Shown: one piece after another, positions 13,834-24,556 of the stretch
How the letters are laid out: each line of letters starts with the position of its first letter
How positions within the stretch are numbered: position 1 is the first letter of the stretch
Origin: Cloeon dipterum
Lineage: Eukaryota > Arthropoda > Insecta > Ephemeroptera > Baetidae
Direction of reading: 5' to 3'
Assembly: GCF_949628265.1 (NCBI RefSeq)
Contig: NC_088789.1
Span: forward strand, 22,251,883 to 22,315,882
DNA length: 64,000 bases
Position numbers and translations under genes: made by a program
The notes under the pieces: generated by a model
The model's input: the letters and a program-made list of their open reading frames with translations, nothing else
Databases searched by the model: none
What the model was told of the DNA's origin: nothing

Positions 13834-14634
13834 TCACGGGGTGGACTGCTCGCTGAGGTCCGAGTGGAAGTGGAGCGACTCGCCGTCCGACTCGAGCAGC
13901 ATGTCGAAGGCGGCGTCGGCCACCATGATGTCGTCGAACATGGGGTCGGCGTCGGCGAGCAAGTCGAGCGTCGACGGCACCGACGGCTCGAGGAGGCTGA
14001 TCTGCGGGGGCGGCGGCGGTGGCGGCGCCTCGCTCAGGATCTGCGTCAGCGCCGCGATGTAGTTCATGGCGAGGCGCAGCGTCGTGATCTTGGTCAGCTT
14101 CTCGCAGCCCCTTGGCGCCGCGACGGCGGCGGCGGCGGCGCCACCGCACGGCAGGGGTGGCACGGCGCGACGCAGCGTCTCGAAAGCGCAGTTTATCTCG
14201 CGCATGCGACTGCGTTCGCGCGCGTTGGCCGTCTTGCGGCGGTACTTGCTCAGCGGCGGCGGCTTGTGCTTGGCGTTGACGGCGCCGCTGGAGCGGCGCG
14301 GCGTCGCCTCCGGAGAGGCAGAGCGTGCGTTGGCGAGCGACGAGGGCGGCGCGTTGGGTGCTCCGCGGCGCCGCAACTCGGTTTCTAGGCGGATCTGCAG
14401 CGAGCGCGGCCGCAGCGAGTACTTTTCCGTGTGCGGCTGTTTCTGCGGCTGCTGCGGCTCGGCGCTGCTGTCGTTGTTGTTGGCGTCCGGCGGCTGAAGC
14501 CGCAGCAACGGCTGGAGGCCCAGCAGCAGCTCGCCACTGGCCATCATCGCGGCTCCATCAGACCTGTGCGGCCGGCGGCTCGAGCGCGACTGCCGCCCGG
14601 TCCGCCGCGCTGCCGACCCTTCGACCCCCACCAT
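13834..14634 (-). CDS. dei: Delilah/Taxi-type bHLH transcription factor
   Basis: Single-exon frame of 266 residues. The bHLH domain covers about residues 130-200. Its basic region and helix 1 read KYRRKTANARERSRMREIN followed by AFETLRRAVP, and helix 2 includes EKLTKITTLRLAMNYIAAL. This pairing is characteristic of insect Delilah (Taxi), a nuclear DNA-binding factor known in Drosophila from tendon and muscle-attachment cells and wing intervein tissue. The loop is lengthened by an alanine-rich insert (about 166-174). The N-terminus has Gln/Pro- and Ser-rich low complexity, and the C-terminus has a proline run followed by an acidic tail that could activate transcription. I chose the ATG at 14634 because its context (GCG before, G after) is good; the tandem ATGs at 14547 and 14544 are alternatives. 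The frame is open further upstream but only with a GTG. Very high GC content creates long antisense open frames that are not genes. Family assignment is firm, orthology likely. Confidence 0.8.
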   Translation of the reverse strand: MVGVEGSAARRTGRQSRSSRRPHRSDGAAMMASGELLLGLQPLLRLQPPDANNNDSSAEPQQPQKQPHTEKYSLRPRSLQIRLETELRRRGAPNAPPSSLANARSASPEATPRRSSGAVNAKHKPPPLSKYRRKTANARERSRMREINCAFETLRRAVPPLPCGGAAAAAVAAPRGCEKLTKITTLRLAMNYIAALTQILSEAPPPPPPPQISLLEPSVPSTLDLLADADPMFDDIMVADAAFDMLLESDGESLHFHSDLSEQSTP

Positions 14635-15773
14635 CGCCCCTCCAGCGACCTGACTCACTCGCTTTGTTTACCTTGGCGTGCGCCGGCCCTGCTCCTGAGC
14701 ACCGCGCGCCGGCCTCCTCCACTCTCCGCATCTCCCGCCGCTCGCTCGCTCTCTTCTCTCTCTCGGCCGTGCGTTGAGATCATGTTCTCGAACGGGCGCA
14801 TAAAGTCATTTCTAATTGTTGTTGCCGTGTGTTGTATGTTTGTGCCCCGCCGGCCGCGCCGTCACATGCAAATAGATTCGTTCCGTCGCCAAGAGACGAA
14901 CATTTTTTTGTTGTTTACGGCCGATGCTAAATGTCACGTTGGCGCCAGTCTCGCTGGCATTACGCAAATTTCGCGTAATCTTTTTTTCCGCCCATATTTT
15001 CGCTCGAGTCTCGGATTTCAGCTTGTCCCGACGTAACGGTGCCTCAAACCACCTAAACATATACCATTTTAAAATCAAATTTCAATTATGACGAATAAAA
15101 TAATCCAGATGAAATCAAGCCAAAACTCGAATGGATCAATTTCCAACAAAATTACCAAACAAAAGAGAATTTGAAGCCAACGTTTGAGCCACAAAAAGGA
15201 ATATCACTGATTTCGAATAAAATTTCAATCCCTGCGTTGGCCGAAGGTTTGGCTAGACAACCCGTGAAACAGAGGAGTCGTGCCGGTTGCATACCTATCG
15301 CGAATCGGGTGCCCCTGGCAGGTAGGCAGCAACTTTGAGCACCAAACCAGAATATCGTGTTCCTACCTGCAGAGGTCAGCATTGAGCACTAACCTGAGAG
15401 GTAGAGTCCATTGCTGCGACACCTGGCGTGTACTCCTTAACTGCTAGCTGGTCAAGTGATGGAGCGACGATTTAAAAATCTGCTCAGAATATGAAAATTT
15501 AAAACTTCTTACGCGTTACTTAGGAAAACAATATCTTAAAATAAATAATTTTAATTTTCTATACTTCGGGAATTGTTTTTCGTAGCAAATTTGGTCGTAA
15601 AATCCACGACAAATTGAAAATCAAAAGAAATCAAAATTATTAGGTGGTTATCAAATTCAAAATTTTCATATTTTTATGCAAAAACATGACTTTTATTTGT
15701 ACTATCTAAAACAAAAATCTAAATCGTAGCATTTACAACAGATCTCATCGTCAGGCCCATAAATCTCTACTCT
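14635..15773. other. delilah upstream region / Gnmt 3' flank
   Basis: The delilah-proximal part (to about 14.85 kb) is GC-rich with CT/GA-rich stretches near 14737-14765 and should contain the delilah 5' UTR and promoter; I could not place a TATA box or initiator with confidence. An unexplained GC-richer block lies at 15150-15450 between AT-rich flanks. The Gnmt 3' UTR occupies the right end. Confidence 0.5.
15692..15697 (-). terminator. Gnmt polyadenylation signal
   Basis: AATAAA on the minus strand, 77 bases beyond the Gnmt stop codon, a normal 3' UTR spacing. Confidence 0.6.
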
Positions 15774-18662
15774 TCAAGGCTTTTCAACAACATGGATGAA
15801 GAACGCAGGATCTTCGATTTGTTTCAACGGCTTGAAATCCCCGTAGATGGTGTTTTTCGCCTTCTTATCGAAAACTTCCGCCAGCATATTGGTGAAGTCG
15901 GCAAGTCGGTGCGGATAGTACGAGAGACGGAAGTGACTGCAAACAAAAATTTTGACTCACGAGACTTGAACGCCAGTTTTTCACCTTTCATGATCCTCGC
16001 CAGCACTGGCGATGTCGGAGATGTCCATCACGTAGTCCATGGTCACCATCTGCGCTTCTCCATTGACAAACAAGACCGATGTTTTGATGTCGGTCGTGTG
16101 TTTGCTCTGGAAAATTTTTATTTTTTTATGGCTGTGGCCTTCTGACATGTGACCTGTAGTATGTTTAAGAAAATGATAAATATGTTTAATTCAAACATAA
16201 TCTGTTAAGGTCACAGTAAAATAAATTTAATTGGCTAAATTTTTGTTGGGAACGTTTTGAAAGTCGTTTAACACCTACTTAAATTTAATAAAAAAAACCT
16301 TAACATAATTGTTTTTATCAATTTTAAAATTAAATTAGCCTTAATAATGAAAAGTAAAGAAAGAAAAAATATTTTTCACGAGAGCGCCTGCAGAATTCTG
16401 TTTTAGGCCGCTTGCTCAGCTGCGCTGTGTAGCGCATTGCCTATATTTAGCAGTTCTGGCGACTATTGTGTGTGAAGCAATATTTCTTTCGATTACAATA
16501 TGAAACGTACGTTGTAATAGATGCTGTGGGCTGGAGTGGCACCCTTGTCAATGATGTAATCGTAGTTGCGGTGGTCGATCAGCAGCATGCCACCGGGCTT
16601 GACGCATTGCTCAAAGTTTTTCAAAGCTTTTCTGAAGAAATATTCAGTTTTAATTATTTTTATGCAATCAGTAGGGAGAATAATTGTTCTAAGAGGGTCT
16701 ATTGGACGTACTTTATGTCATTCACCGAGCTTGTAAGATGAGCGAAAGAGTTTCCAAGGCAGATGACCGCGTCAAATTGCAAGCCATTGATGTCTTCCAC
16801 TAAAGAAAGCCAGTTGGCTTCCTCAATCACTATAATTTGTCAACCAAAAAACTGTTTTAAAAATAACTCACAAATTGGGTGAGTTGAGAAGTATTTCAGA
16901 AATTTTTGAAACCACCAGAGCTCACAAATTGAGCAAAAACGAGCAGGAAAATCCTACCAATTTCGTTTTTTTGCATTTTCCGAATTTATTGACCTCCTAA
17001 AAAAGCTTGTATTTTGCGCCAAACAAATAAAAGAGCATTGAAAACACTGTAAAATGCCCAAGAACACGTCATATCAAAATAGTGGCAATAACATCAATTT
17101 TTTAAATTCCTGATTTAGTTGATCTTCAATTATTTTTTATGATTTACTTCTACACATACCTGCAATTCTTTTCTGCATACTGTAATTTTGTAAAGACAAA
17201 AATTAGCATGCTCGTTTTAATTAATAGCACCAGCCGATAATTCATCCTGAATTAAGCTAGGAGGAATTGTCGGCTGGAGTTCAAACCGCAATTTCATCAG
17301 CAGCTATTTAAGAAAAAAACGTGAGTAGAAATCTAAGTCTTTTAAAAAATACAGTGCGCAGAAAATAATTAAAACCACTTTTTTAATAATACAAATAACA
17401 ATAATAAAAAATAAATAAATAATAATCAAAAATTTATTAAATCACAATTAAAAAAAAATTTACATAGAGCAAATACCTGCAAAATTTTTGCTATGCCACG
17501 CTTTTACTTTTAAAAAAATCTAACTCTTACCCCATTTGTCGAAGGCCGGGTCTTTCCTCCTGTTCCACCTGGTTTTCAGGGCGTACTTGAGCATTTTGTC
17601 CGACGCATCGATAGAAAAAACCTCAAACCCTTCCTCCAACAGCAAAATCGAATCGACACTGCAAAAGTTCAAAGGTCCTATTATATTCGGAAATAATTCT
17701 CGCAGGGTCAAAAACTGCAGTTAAAGCGATCTCTGATCTTCGACGCAGTGCAAAGAGTCAATGATTCAATTACATCATGATATTGATGTCTGGAGCAAGG
17801 TCATCAAGTACGAACAATTCGCTCTGCCAGGGTTACAGCAGACGAACAATTATTTAGTTCAGTTTAATGACTTCGCTTGGCGTTTATCCGATGAACTTGA
17901 GATAGAAACGGAAACCGTAATTAACTGTTAATCTTAATTACCATTAATTCATTCTGACTGCTCTCTGTGTGGTGGGAACAGAGCATTTTTTCTTGGAATT
18001 TTCTTTATAAATGAAGCTAATATTTGTATTTTTAGGTTTTTTTTTATATAAGTCCCTGTCAAAATATTTTTTTTAAATAAAATTTTTTTAGACGGATTTT
18101 GAAATGCAACTTGATCGATTTAATTATAATATGCAAAAATATTGTCATGCGCCAAAGGAAACTTTTCTTCAAAGTAATGAAAATCATAATTATTACGCCT
18201 CTCATGGTCAAAACAAAACAAAATGTATTTATCACAACTGAATTGAATTGAATATGCTGTTTATAATTTTCTTTAATTATTTTTCATTTTTCATTGACTT
18301 TTTTACAGCCTCAAAATTTTTATATATAAATAGAAAAGTCAAAATTTTCCTCTCATTTACAAACAAAACATATATCAGGATTAATTATTAAATTAATAAA
18401 ACCAGAGAATTTTGGAACAATAATTTTCAGTGTTGAAATTTAAATACGAAAATTACCCCTGTCCGCAGGCTACATCGAGAATCCTCTTGCAGCCCTTCTT
18501 CCTGAGCAGCCCGACCAAGAAGTCCTTGTAGTGCTGGGTGCGTGAATTTTTGTCTCCGATGTACACCTGCCACACCTTGGCAGCCTTTCCGTCCGCGTAC
18601 TGGTCGCGCACGCCCTCGGCCGCTGCTCCCAGCGAGCGGGTCCTGAAGACCGAGTCGACCAT
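15774..18662 (-). CDS. Gnmt: Glycine N-methyltransferase (six exons, complete)
   Basis: Exons on the minus strand are 18662-18457, 17658-17531, 16829-16712, 16631-16511, 16106-15985 and 15936-15774. All junctions are GT-AG and in phase, giving 285 residues (vertebrate GNMT is about 295). The product transfers a methyl group from S-adenosylmethionine to glycine, forming sarcosine, and buffers the SAM/SAH ratio in the cytosol. It starts [12 protein letters not shown], matching the family. The SAM-binding loop DVACGQG spans residues 63-69 across exons 1 and 2. Further family blocks are [43 protein letters not shown] and the ending GDFKPL...FFIHV. The frame stays open upstream of this ATG to another ATG at 18776, which would add 38 residues with no resemblance to GNMT; I treat that as 5' UTR. 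The intron at 17530-16830 contains a strong hairpin. Confidence 0.95.
17230..17277. other. Intronic hairpin inside Gnmt
   Basis: Two 19-base arms (17230-17248 and 17259-17277) are reverse complements at 17 of 19 positions around a 10-base loop. Transcribed from the plus strand, one of the two differences is a G-U wobble, leaving a single true mismatch. It lies in the second coding intron of Gnmt. It could be a remnant of a mobile element's inverted repeats or a structured RNA; 48 nt is short for a canonical miRNA precursor. Confidence 0.6.
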
Positions 18663-20144
18663 CGTGTCCTGAGGATGCTGGTCAATTGGACTAGTCGCCC
18701 TGCCGCGCTGACCGGCCAGACGACACCCAGCGGCTGACCAATCGCCGCTCTCCACCGCTGCCCTTGGCGATAACATGCTGAGGGAAAAAGAAAACAGCTC
18801 GAGCGTCAGAGGTGCTATCTTGAGATGACCCCGCGACACACAACGATCGCTCTCGTCACTTCGGTCACGACCACTTCATGTTGGGGATAAAAACAATTTT
18901 TTATCCAATAACTCTTACGATATCAATGTTTTCTTTATTATGGGATCGAGATATTAGGCAATAGCAGCCGGGCCTTTTTAATTGATTGGCGTCACCGCCA
19001 AGAAAACTTCACTATTACTATTAGAAATGTGATGACTGATGAATTAGTGAACCATTTTATATTGACAGCATAATTATACCAATTTTTCAGCTTATTGCAA
19101 GGGCGTTAATGAGAGTTATATATTTCTTAAAATGTTTGTAAGAGGTCTCTATTGAAAAAACTCTGGAAAATTTGCATATTTGGACTGACAAAGGAACTGA
19201 TTTGAACTTGACGTTTAGTTTTTGTCGTCATTTTTTAAAGTGTAGCATTATAAACAAGTTAAGAGATAACCCCGCTTGCGAAAAGGTTTTTGACGCAGTT
19301 CCGATGCAGCTCCGAAGGTTACAAATCCTTAAATGGATTTAACTTATTCTGTATGAAAATTGTCCGCCTTATTGGAGCCATTTAGTAACCATAAAGCATG
19401 ACGTTGACCCAATTTGCAGGACACGAGTGCACTGAATGAAACTTTTAGCCCCTTAGTAAGTGTTGGAGAGCCCATTAAACTGTTAAGGTTCAAAGCTACC
19501 GCCGGTGGTATGACCTCCCACTGATTCTGTGTCTCAACGAAAACTTAAGTGCTTTCAAAGAATTCTTCCTCAAGAAATATTGAACCCCCTCTTTTTAACA
19601 ATTATGTTGAACCTGAATTTATTTTTTCTAGATATGACAATGTATGAGACAAAATAGCCTTGTATAGAATCATATTAAAAGATTTTTTGAAATTAAATAT
19701 ATATTTTCATAAAATTGATTTTTCAATTATGTATACTTCCGTAGGTGAACAAAAGGAAAAGGAGGCTAAACATTTTTAATACAAATTATTTGCCAGTGAA
19801 AATAATATCACACTCGACCTATTCATTGCTCAATCATTTTTACAAAATTAGATCCACCACATATAGTTGATTCCTTTTTATAATCAAGGTGCTTTAAATG
19901 TTTATGATGAATTGAGCAATTAAGAAAACATTTTACCACAGTTAGTTCTAATATTAATTCAACTTTGTTGTATGATACCAATGAAAGAAATAAATTTGTT
20001 CTTAATTTTGTCTGCACAGTGAAGTATTTACTCTAGAGGAACATAATATATTAAAATTCACAGATAATTATTGGTTAGAGGCAAATTTTATCACCACGCA
20101 ATTTTATATTACAAAATCTTAGAGTATACCGAGTAGACATATTA
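18663..20144. other. Gnmt upstream region and intergenic DNA
   Basis: The first 180 bases are GC-rich and include the upstream in-frame ATG of Gnmt (18776), so they are probably 5' UTR and promoter. The remainder to the Aven stop is AT-rich and holds no gene or repeat that I recognise. Confidence 0.5.
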
Positions 20145-20761
20145 TTACAAAGAGTGTTGAAGTTTAGCGGCCAGCGCAACTTGGTTCATCGACTCAACCT
20201 CTGCTACCTGTAATAAACGCCAGAGCCATTGTTGCTTAACTACAGCATTTAAAATTGTTAACCTACCGAGAATGTGTCGATGGGAATGTCAACCTGCTCG
20301 TAAAAAGGTATAGTGGTCAAGCCAGCAGCCAAAGTTTTTAGATCAAGAGCAAAGAGGCCGCTGCTGGGTGGCGGCTCCAGTTCTTCAGACTTCAAAATTA
20401 AATGAGAATTTGCTGGGAAATAAAATTTTAATTATAACACATTTTTTCATCTGCCAAGATAATTAAACTTCGTGCTGTTAAAAAATAAATTTATACCTGT
20501 TTGGGGCAACTCCAGGAGCTCTTTGAAATCATCCCCCATTGGCACGTAGGGTTCGTTAAATTTCACAGACACTTCCGGCTCTTCAAATCTGTCCCAGTTG
20601 CTGACAATTTTCCTTCTAGAGTAGCTCTTGCCAACACTCTCGCTTTGTGTTTCTGAGGGGACATTCTTCGGAGTTTCTACCTTTGGCACAGGTTCCTTGT
20701 TCGGTTGACTTTGTTGCTCTTTATTCTTGCCGCCTTTTTTGTTCTTGTTGGACTTCTGCAT
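20145..20761 (-). CDS. Aven: Aven-like cell-death regulator (three exons)
   Basis: Exons are 20761-20497, 20412-20267 and 20207-20145, with GT-AG junctions in phase, giving 157 residues. The N-terminal 45 residues are Lys/Gln/Asn-rich and probably disordered. Next comes KSYSRRKIVSNWDRFEE (residues 45-61) and then GDDFKELLEL (76-85), an arrangement I recognise from Aven proteins (SNWDRY plus a GxDFxxLL block). The C-terminal part carries a leucine-rich stretch LFALDLKTLAAGL and an FYEQVDIPIDTFS segment. Vertebrate Aven binds Bcl-xL and Apaf-1 and affects ATM signalling; insect members are much shorter, as here. The gene lies head to head with MGME1, their start codons 621 bases apart. Assignment rests on the short central motifs, so it is good but not certain. 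Confidence 0.75.
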
Positions 20762-21382
20762 CTCCTTAATTTTACTTTGATCGTGTAAGGCAGTGAGAAA
20801 ATCAAGGTGATTCGATGATCCTTTCGGTTTTGAAGGGCTCTGAAACTCTCCTCAATTTAAATGTCAATCCCAAATTTCAGGGACATCACCAAAAATTAAT
20901 TGTTATTGTTTACCAGCTGTTAAGCCTTGGAGCTGGAAGCACAATATTTTTGCACCTTATTGTTTGTTTAATTCTTTAAGAAAAAAGGTTGCAATATTTA
21001 GCCATTATTTGTTAATACTTTACGCGGGAGATTTAAATTTATTTATTTCTCGGGGTAATTTTAAAAACACTAAACGAGGAGAGGAGCTGGAGGTGCTATG
21101 CTTGTGTGTTCTTCTGCCTCGCCATGTGATTGGTCGATTTTAAAAGCACGTCGTTCATTGGTTCTCCCGACCCTGCACCGGCAGTACCGGCACCAGCTGA
21201 AAACTTGACTTTTAAACCACATAGATAAACATAAACAAAGCAGCACCGGGCAACTCGCTAAGAACACGCTTTTCTGTTTATTTTGTCTACCTGTCAGTAC
21301 ACGAACGTCACAAAGTAAGATACTCGAAATACACTGCAAATATTTATAATTTAATTTTCCCTCCTTTTTCTAGGGTTGTAAA
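20762..21382. promoter_or_regulatory. Shared Aven-MGME1 intergenic promoter region
   Basis: The two start codons face away from each other across this interval, so both promoters must lie here. On the plus strand TCAGTA at 21294-21299 fits the arthropod initiator and would start MGME1 transcripts. On the minus strand I found no equally good initiator for Aven. No TATA box is evident on either side. Confidence 0.5.
21315..21373 (+). other. Probable 59-base intron in the MGME1 5' UTR
   Basis: A donor AAA|GTAAGA at 21315 and a pyrimidine-rich acceptor ending CTTTTTCTAG at 21373 bracket an AT-rich 59-base segment. The acceptor lies 9 bases before the MGME1 ATG. Together with the initiator at 21294 this would leave a first exon of only about 20 bases. 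Confidence 0.5.
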
Positions 21383-22909
21383 ATGATAAATTTTGTTTTT
21401 CGCCCGTGGCCGCACGTAGTGCAGTGTCAAGTGCGGGCATTAAGCAAAAAGGCAGCAAATACAGCCAAAAAGCCATTCAAAACGAATGCAGTCAAGGCTT
21501 TCAACACAGAAAATAAAATCTTCTACGGTGCCCTGCTGGAAACTGCTGCAGAAAGACGCAAGACACGCAACACACAACCCTACAAAGTAGAAGATTTCGT
21601 TTCATCGGCTCCTTCTGTGGACTACAATCAATTTGCTAGTGCCTTTGAAAGTGAACCCCCTACTAAATCGACAAAGGGGAAAGCTGTAAAACCAACAGCT
21701 AAGACTGGGAAGAATTTAAAGCAGCAGGTTTATTTTTGTTCGTCAAATTTAGGAGTAGGATAACTAACTTGTTAATATTGTAGAAAGCTAAAGACGAGCC
21801 TAAGGAAGCCAAAGAAGAAACCATTTTAAATGAGAGCACTACTTCGCCCCTTCCAATTATCACAAGCAGTGCTGAAATTACTGGATTTCCAATGCTCAAC
21901 ATTGCTAAGCAAGTGATTAAAATTCCTCCTAGTCTGAACCTCTGGAAAGTGCCGTCCGTCACCAAAATTCTGTCTGCCACCATGTCGGAAAGCTCAAAAG
22001 CAGCTCTTGAGAAGTGGAAGGCGAACCTTATTGCTCAGCTTGGATTGGAGGGATTCCAAGAGTATCAGAAAAGTAACGCAAACACTTACTGTCAGTCAAT
22101 CAAGTGGCATCACAAATTAAATGTTTGGATTTTTAGATCTGTTTTTGCGAGGATCTCAATTCCACTCTGTGATTCAAAACCACTTGTCTGGAAAGCCACT
22201 CACTCTCCCTCCAGAGATTGAAGGCTGCTGGTCGAGCGTTTCGAAAGTGATGCCAGAATTGGGGATGGTGATGAACCTGGAGAGTCCGGTCCTGCATCCC
22301 ACTTTGCAGTACCGCGGCATCATCGACTGCATCGCAGAGTTCAGGTATTTTTTCTTTATCAGATTTCAAAAAATACAATAATTGATTTTAGGGACATTCG
22401 TTTATTTTTAAAAAAAAGTCAGACAAGCTTGGCCTAAAATAAAAAAAAATCCATTTATTTTTTGGGCATATTAACTCTCTTTTGAATTTAAATTTTATTT
22501 CCCTGTGCAAATGACACATATTTAGTTATTTTACAACATTTTTATTTGACTTTTTTAGGGGTGAACCGATGGTAATCGAATGGAAGAAATCCGACAAAAG
22601 AAAGCCGATAATTCAGTACACTTACGACGCGCCGCTGCAAATGACTGCTTACATCGGAGCCATGAATTTCGATAGTTCATATCCCAAGAAGGTAAACGTT
22701 GCAACTCAATAAAGATTATCTTTTTTGAAACTGTTAAATTTTCATTTCAGATCAAACAAGGCGCCGTGGTTGTTGCTTACACTGATGGAACTCCAGCAGA
22801 TATTTTTGTTTTGAATTTGGATGAATGCACTCATTATTGGAACGTGTGGCTGGACCGACTGCAGCTATACTGGAAACTAAATCAAACAGCTTCCCAAAAC
22901 AGCTTATAA
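21383..22909 (+). CDS. MGME1: Mitochondrial genome maintenance exonuclease 1
   Basis: Exons are 21383-21727, 21784-22072, 22137-22344, 22559-22691 and 22751-22909, all GT-AG and in phase, giving 377 residues (human MGME1 344). MGME1 is a RecB-type PD-(D/E)xK single-strand DNA nuclease of the mitochondrial matrix that processes 5' flaps and linear mtDNA ends. The N-terminus (MINFVFRPWPHVVQ) is basic and hydrophobic with no early acidic residue, as expected for a mitochondrial presequence. The nuclease signature is complete: conserved His in QFHS (H221), Asp in GIIDCI (D275), the ExK motif in VIEWKKSDK (E288, K290), and QxxxY in LQMTAYIGAM (Q308, Y312). Residues 35-150 are Lys/Thr/Ser-rich and poorly conserved-looking. 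A degenerate copy of the exon 3-intron 3 junction lies downstream at 23361-23440. Confidence 0.88.
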
Positions 22910-24556
22910 TTTTTTTTAATATTCACAAAGTGCCAAGTTTTTCAGAACAGTATTTTTGCCTGAAAAAATGAATTAAAAAATACGTTCTAGTGCTTGTAAG
23001 ATATGTTTAAAAGTTTTTCTTTTCAGAATGTTTTGTGTAATTTCAAGATTATAGCTTAAAAAGACAGTAACATTATGAAAAATAACCACCAGAGGCTCTC
23101 AGAGCTCAAATAGATCAACATTATATTGTTTTTTAATTTAGTGGCCGCCAGTGTGGCCTTAAAATGAATCTCAGTTCCTGTAATCTTTTCTGTAGATCAC
23201 AAAAGAAACCAATTCTGTAATAAGAGCAGCTATATTGTCAAAGAGAAAATTTTGTAAAAATTAAAAAAATAAAATTTTAAACTGACAATAAGAGTAAATC
23301 CTGAAAAATAATCTTTTCCTTAAAGAATACAAATTTATCCTAAATTTGCATTGACGGACACTACGGCATCATCGACTAAATTGCCGAGTTCAGGTATTTT
23401 TCTTTATTCAGACTTAATACAAATCAATAATTGAATTTTAAAATCTGATCTTATAAAATAGAAATACGAAACTGCGCAGATGTGTTTTAAGCTGCTTAAT
23501 TGCGCTCAATTTAGCGACACAATGTTCTGGGTCGACGCAGCTAGCCCAGGCAGGGGCTCTTAATAACGGTGAGAAGGGGTGGGAGTTGTGTGTGAGAATC
23601 TGCTGGATCAAAACAGAACGAGAGAGTGCTATATAGAAGGAGGCCTTGTAAAAGTATTTGAGTGTCGCATTTCACTTCCGATAGTGCACCAGGTGGTAGA
23701 TGAGTGCGGCTCGAAGCAAGGCGAACTTTACTTGAAGACAATGTCACCTACTCGCTCGGAAATAATCCAGCAACTGTTTTCAAAATTACGCATGACTGAA
23801 CGAAAACGAACGCCTCCTCAGTCTAGCAACTACCAGTTCAAAATTGATTATCAATAATAAAGAACAAATTATCGTCCGATTAAATAAATAATGATAAAAT
23901 TGAATTGCACCGACGAATTCATAAAAATTAATTAAACCTGGCGGATTTAGGCCCATTTATATTTACTTTTCTTAGATTCCATCTGATATTCTGCGTAAAT
24001 GAGTTGTAAAATAAAGAGCAGCTGCTGTCTCCAAACGAAATGAGCACCAAAAATAGCCCCCTAGCACATTGCTTTTGCAGCAAAAAATCAACCACGCCAC
24101 AATTTGAACTTGCTCTCTTTTTAAGCAACGCTTTCAAGTTCAGCGTGTGGAAATAGGGAGTGTTTTTTATCCTTTTTGCTTCAATGAACAACGGGATGCA
24201 GCCAGTTTAAATATAGCGTGGACGAAAACGCGACATAGATAAATCACCTTTTTATTGCTTTAAATTAAAATAATTTTTAATGCGGTTCTAAGAAAAAAAA
24301 ACGAAAAAAACTATTCCTATATGTGGCTGTAAATTTTAGACGGTTTTTCACAACTATTTTAAGGATGTTGTTTGGTGCTATAACAATAAGTAGATGGTTT
24401 TTAAGCCAACTCTTACGGATTTTGACACACCACTTACGCCAAATTTACACATTTATTGTTATTAAAATGCAGTATTTTTTAGTAAATAAATCTAATGTTT
24501 TTGTTGGAATTTCATTCTCCTAAGGAATATTGCACCAAATGAACGAAAAAAGGTTA
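22910..24556. other. MGME1 3' flank and intergenic DNA
   Basis: This stretch contains the MGME1 3' UTR, the partial MGME1 copy at 23361-23440, and a short island (23500-23870). The island has a TATATAG motif at 23631, an ATG-initiated 38-codon frame at 23741-23857 and an AATAAA overlapping its stop. I do not recognise that small frame. The rest is AT-rich with nothing evident. Confidence 0.45.
23361..23440 (+). pseudogene. Degenerate partial copy of MGME1 exon 3 junction
   Basis: This segment repeats, with small changes, the end of MGME1 exon 3 and the start of its intron (22310-22392). Both read GGCATCATCGACT, then GAGTTCAGGTATTTTT, then share much of the following intron sequence, including CAATAATTGA. 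In the copy the codon after the catalytic Asp is TAA, so it cannot encode the nuclease. The match fades on both sides, so only about 80 bases are clearly related. It is a local duplication fragment rather than a processed copy, because intron sequence is included. Confidence 0.7.

Noticed and set aside
13744-14388. 214-codon plus-strand frame opposite delilah, and similar antisense frames
   Set aside because: They are by-products of very GC-rich coding sequence on the minus strand; composition is Arg/Gly/Val-rich without motifs.
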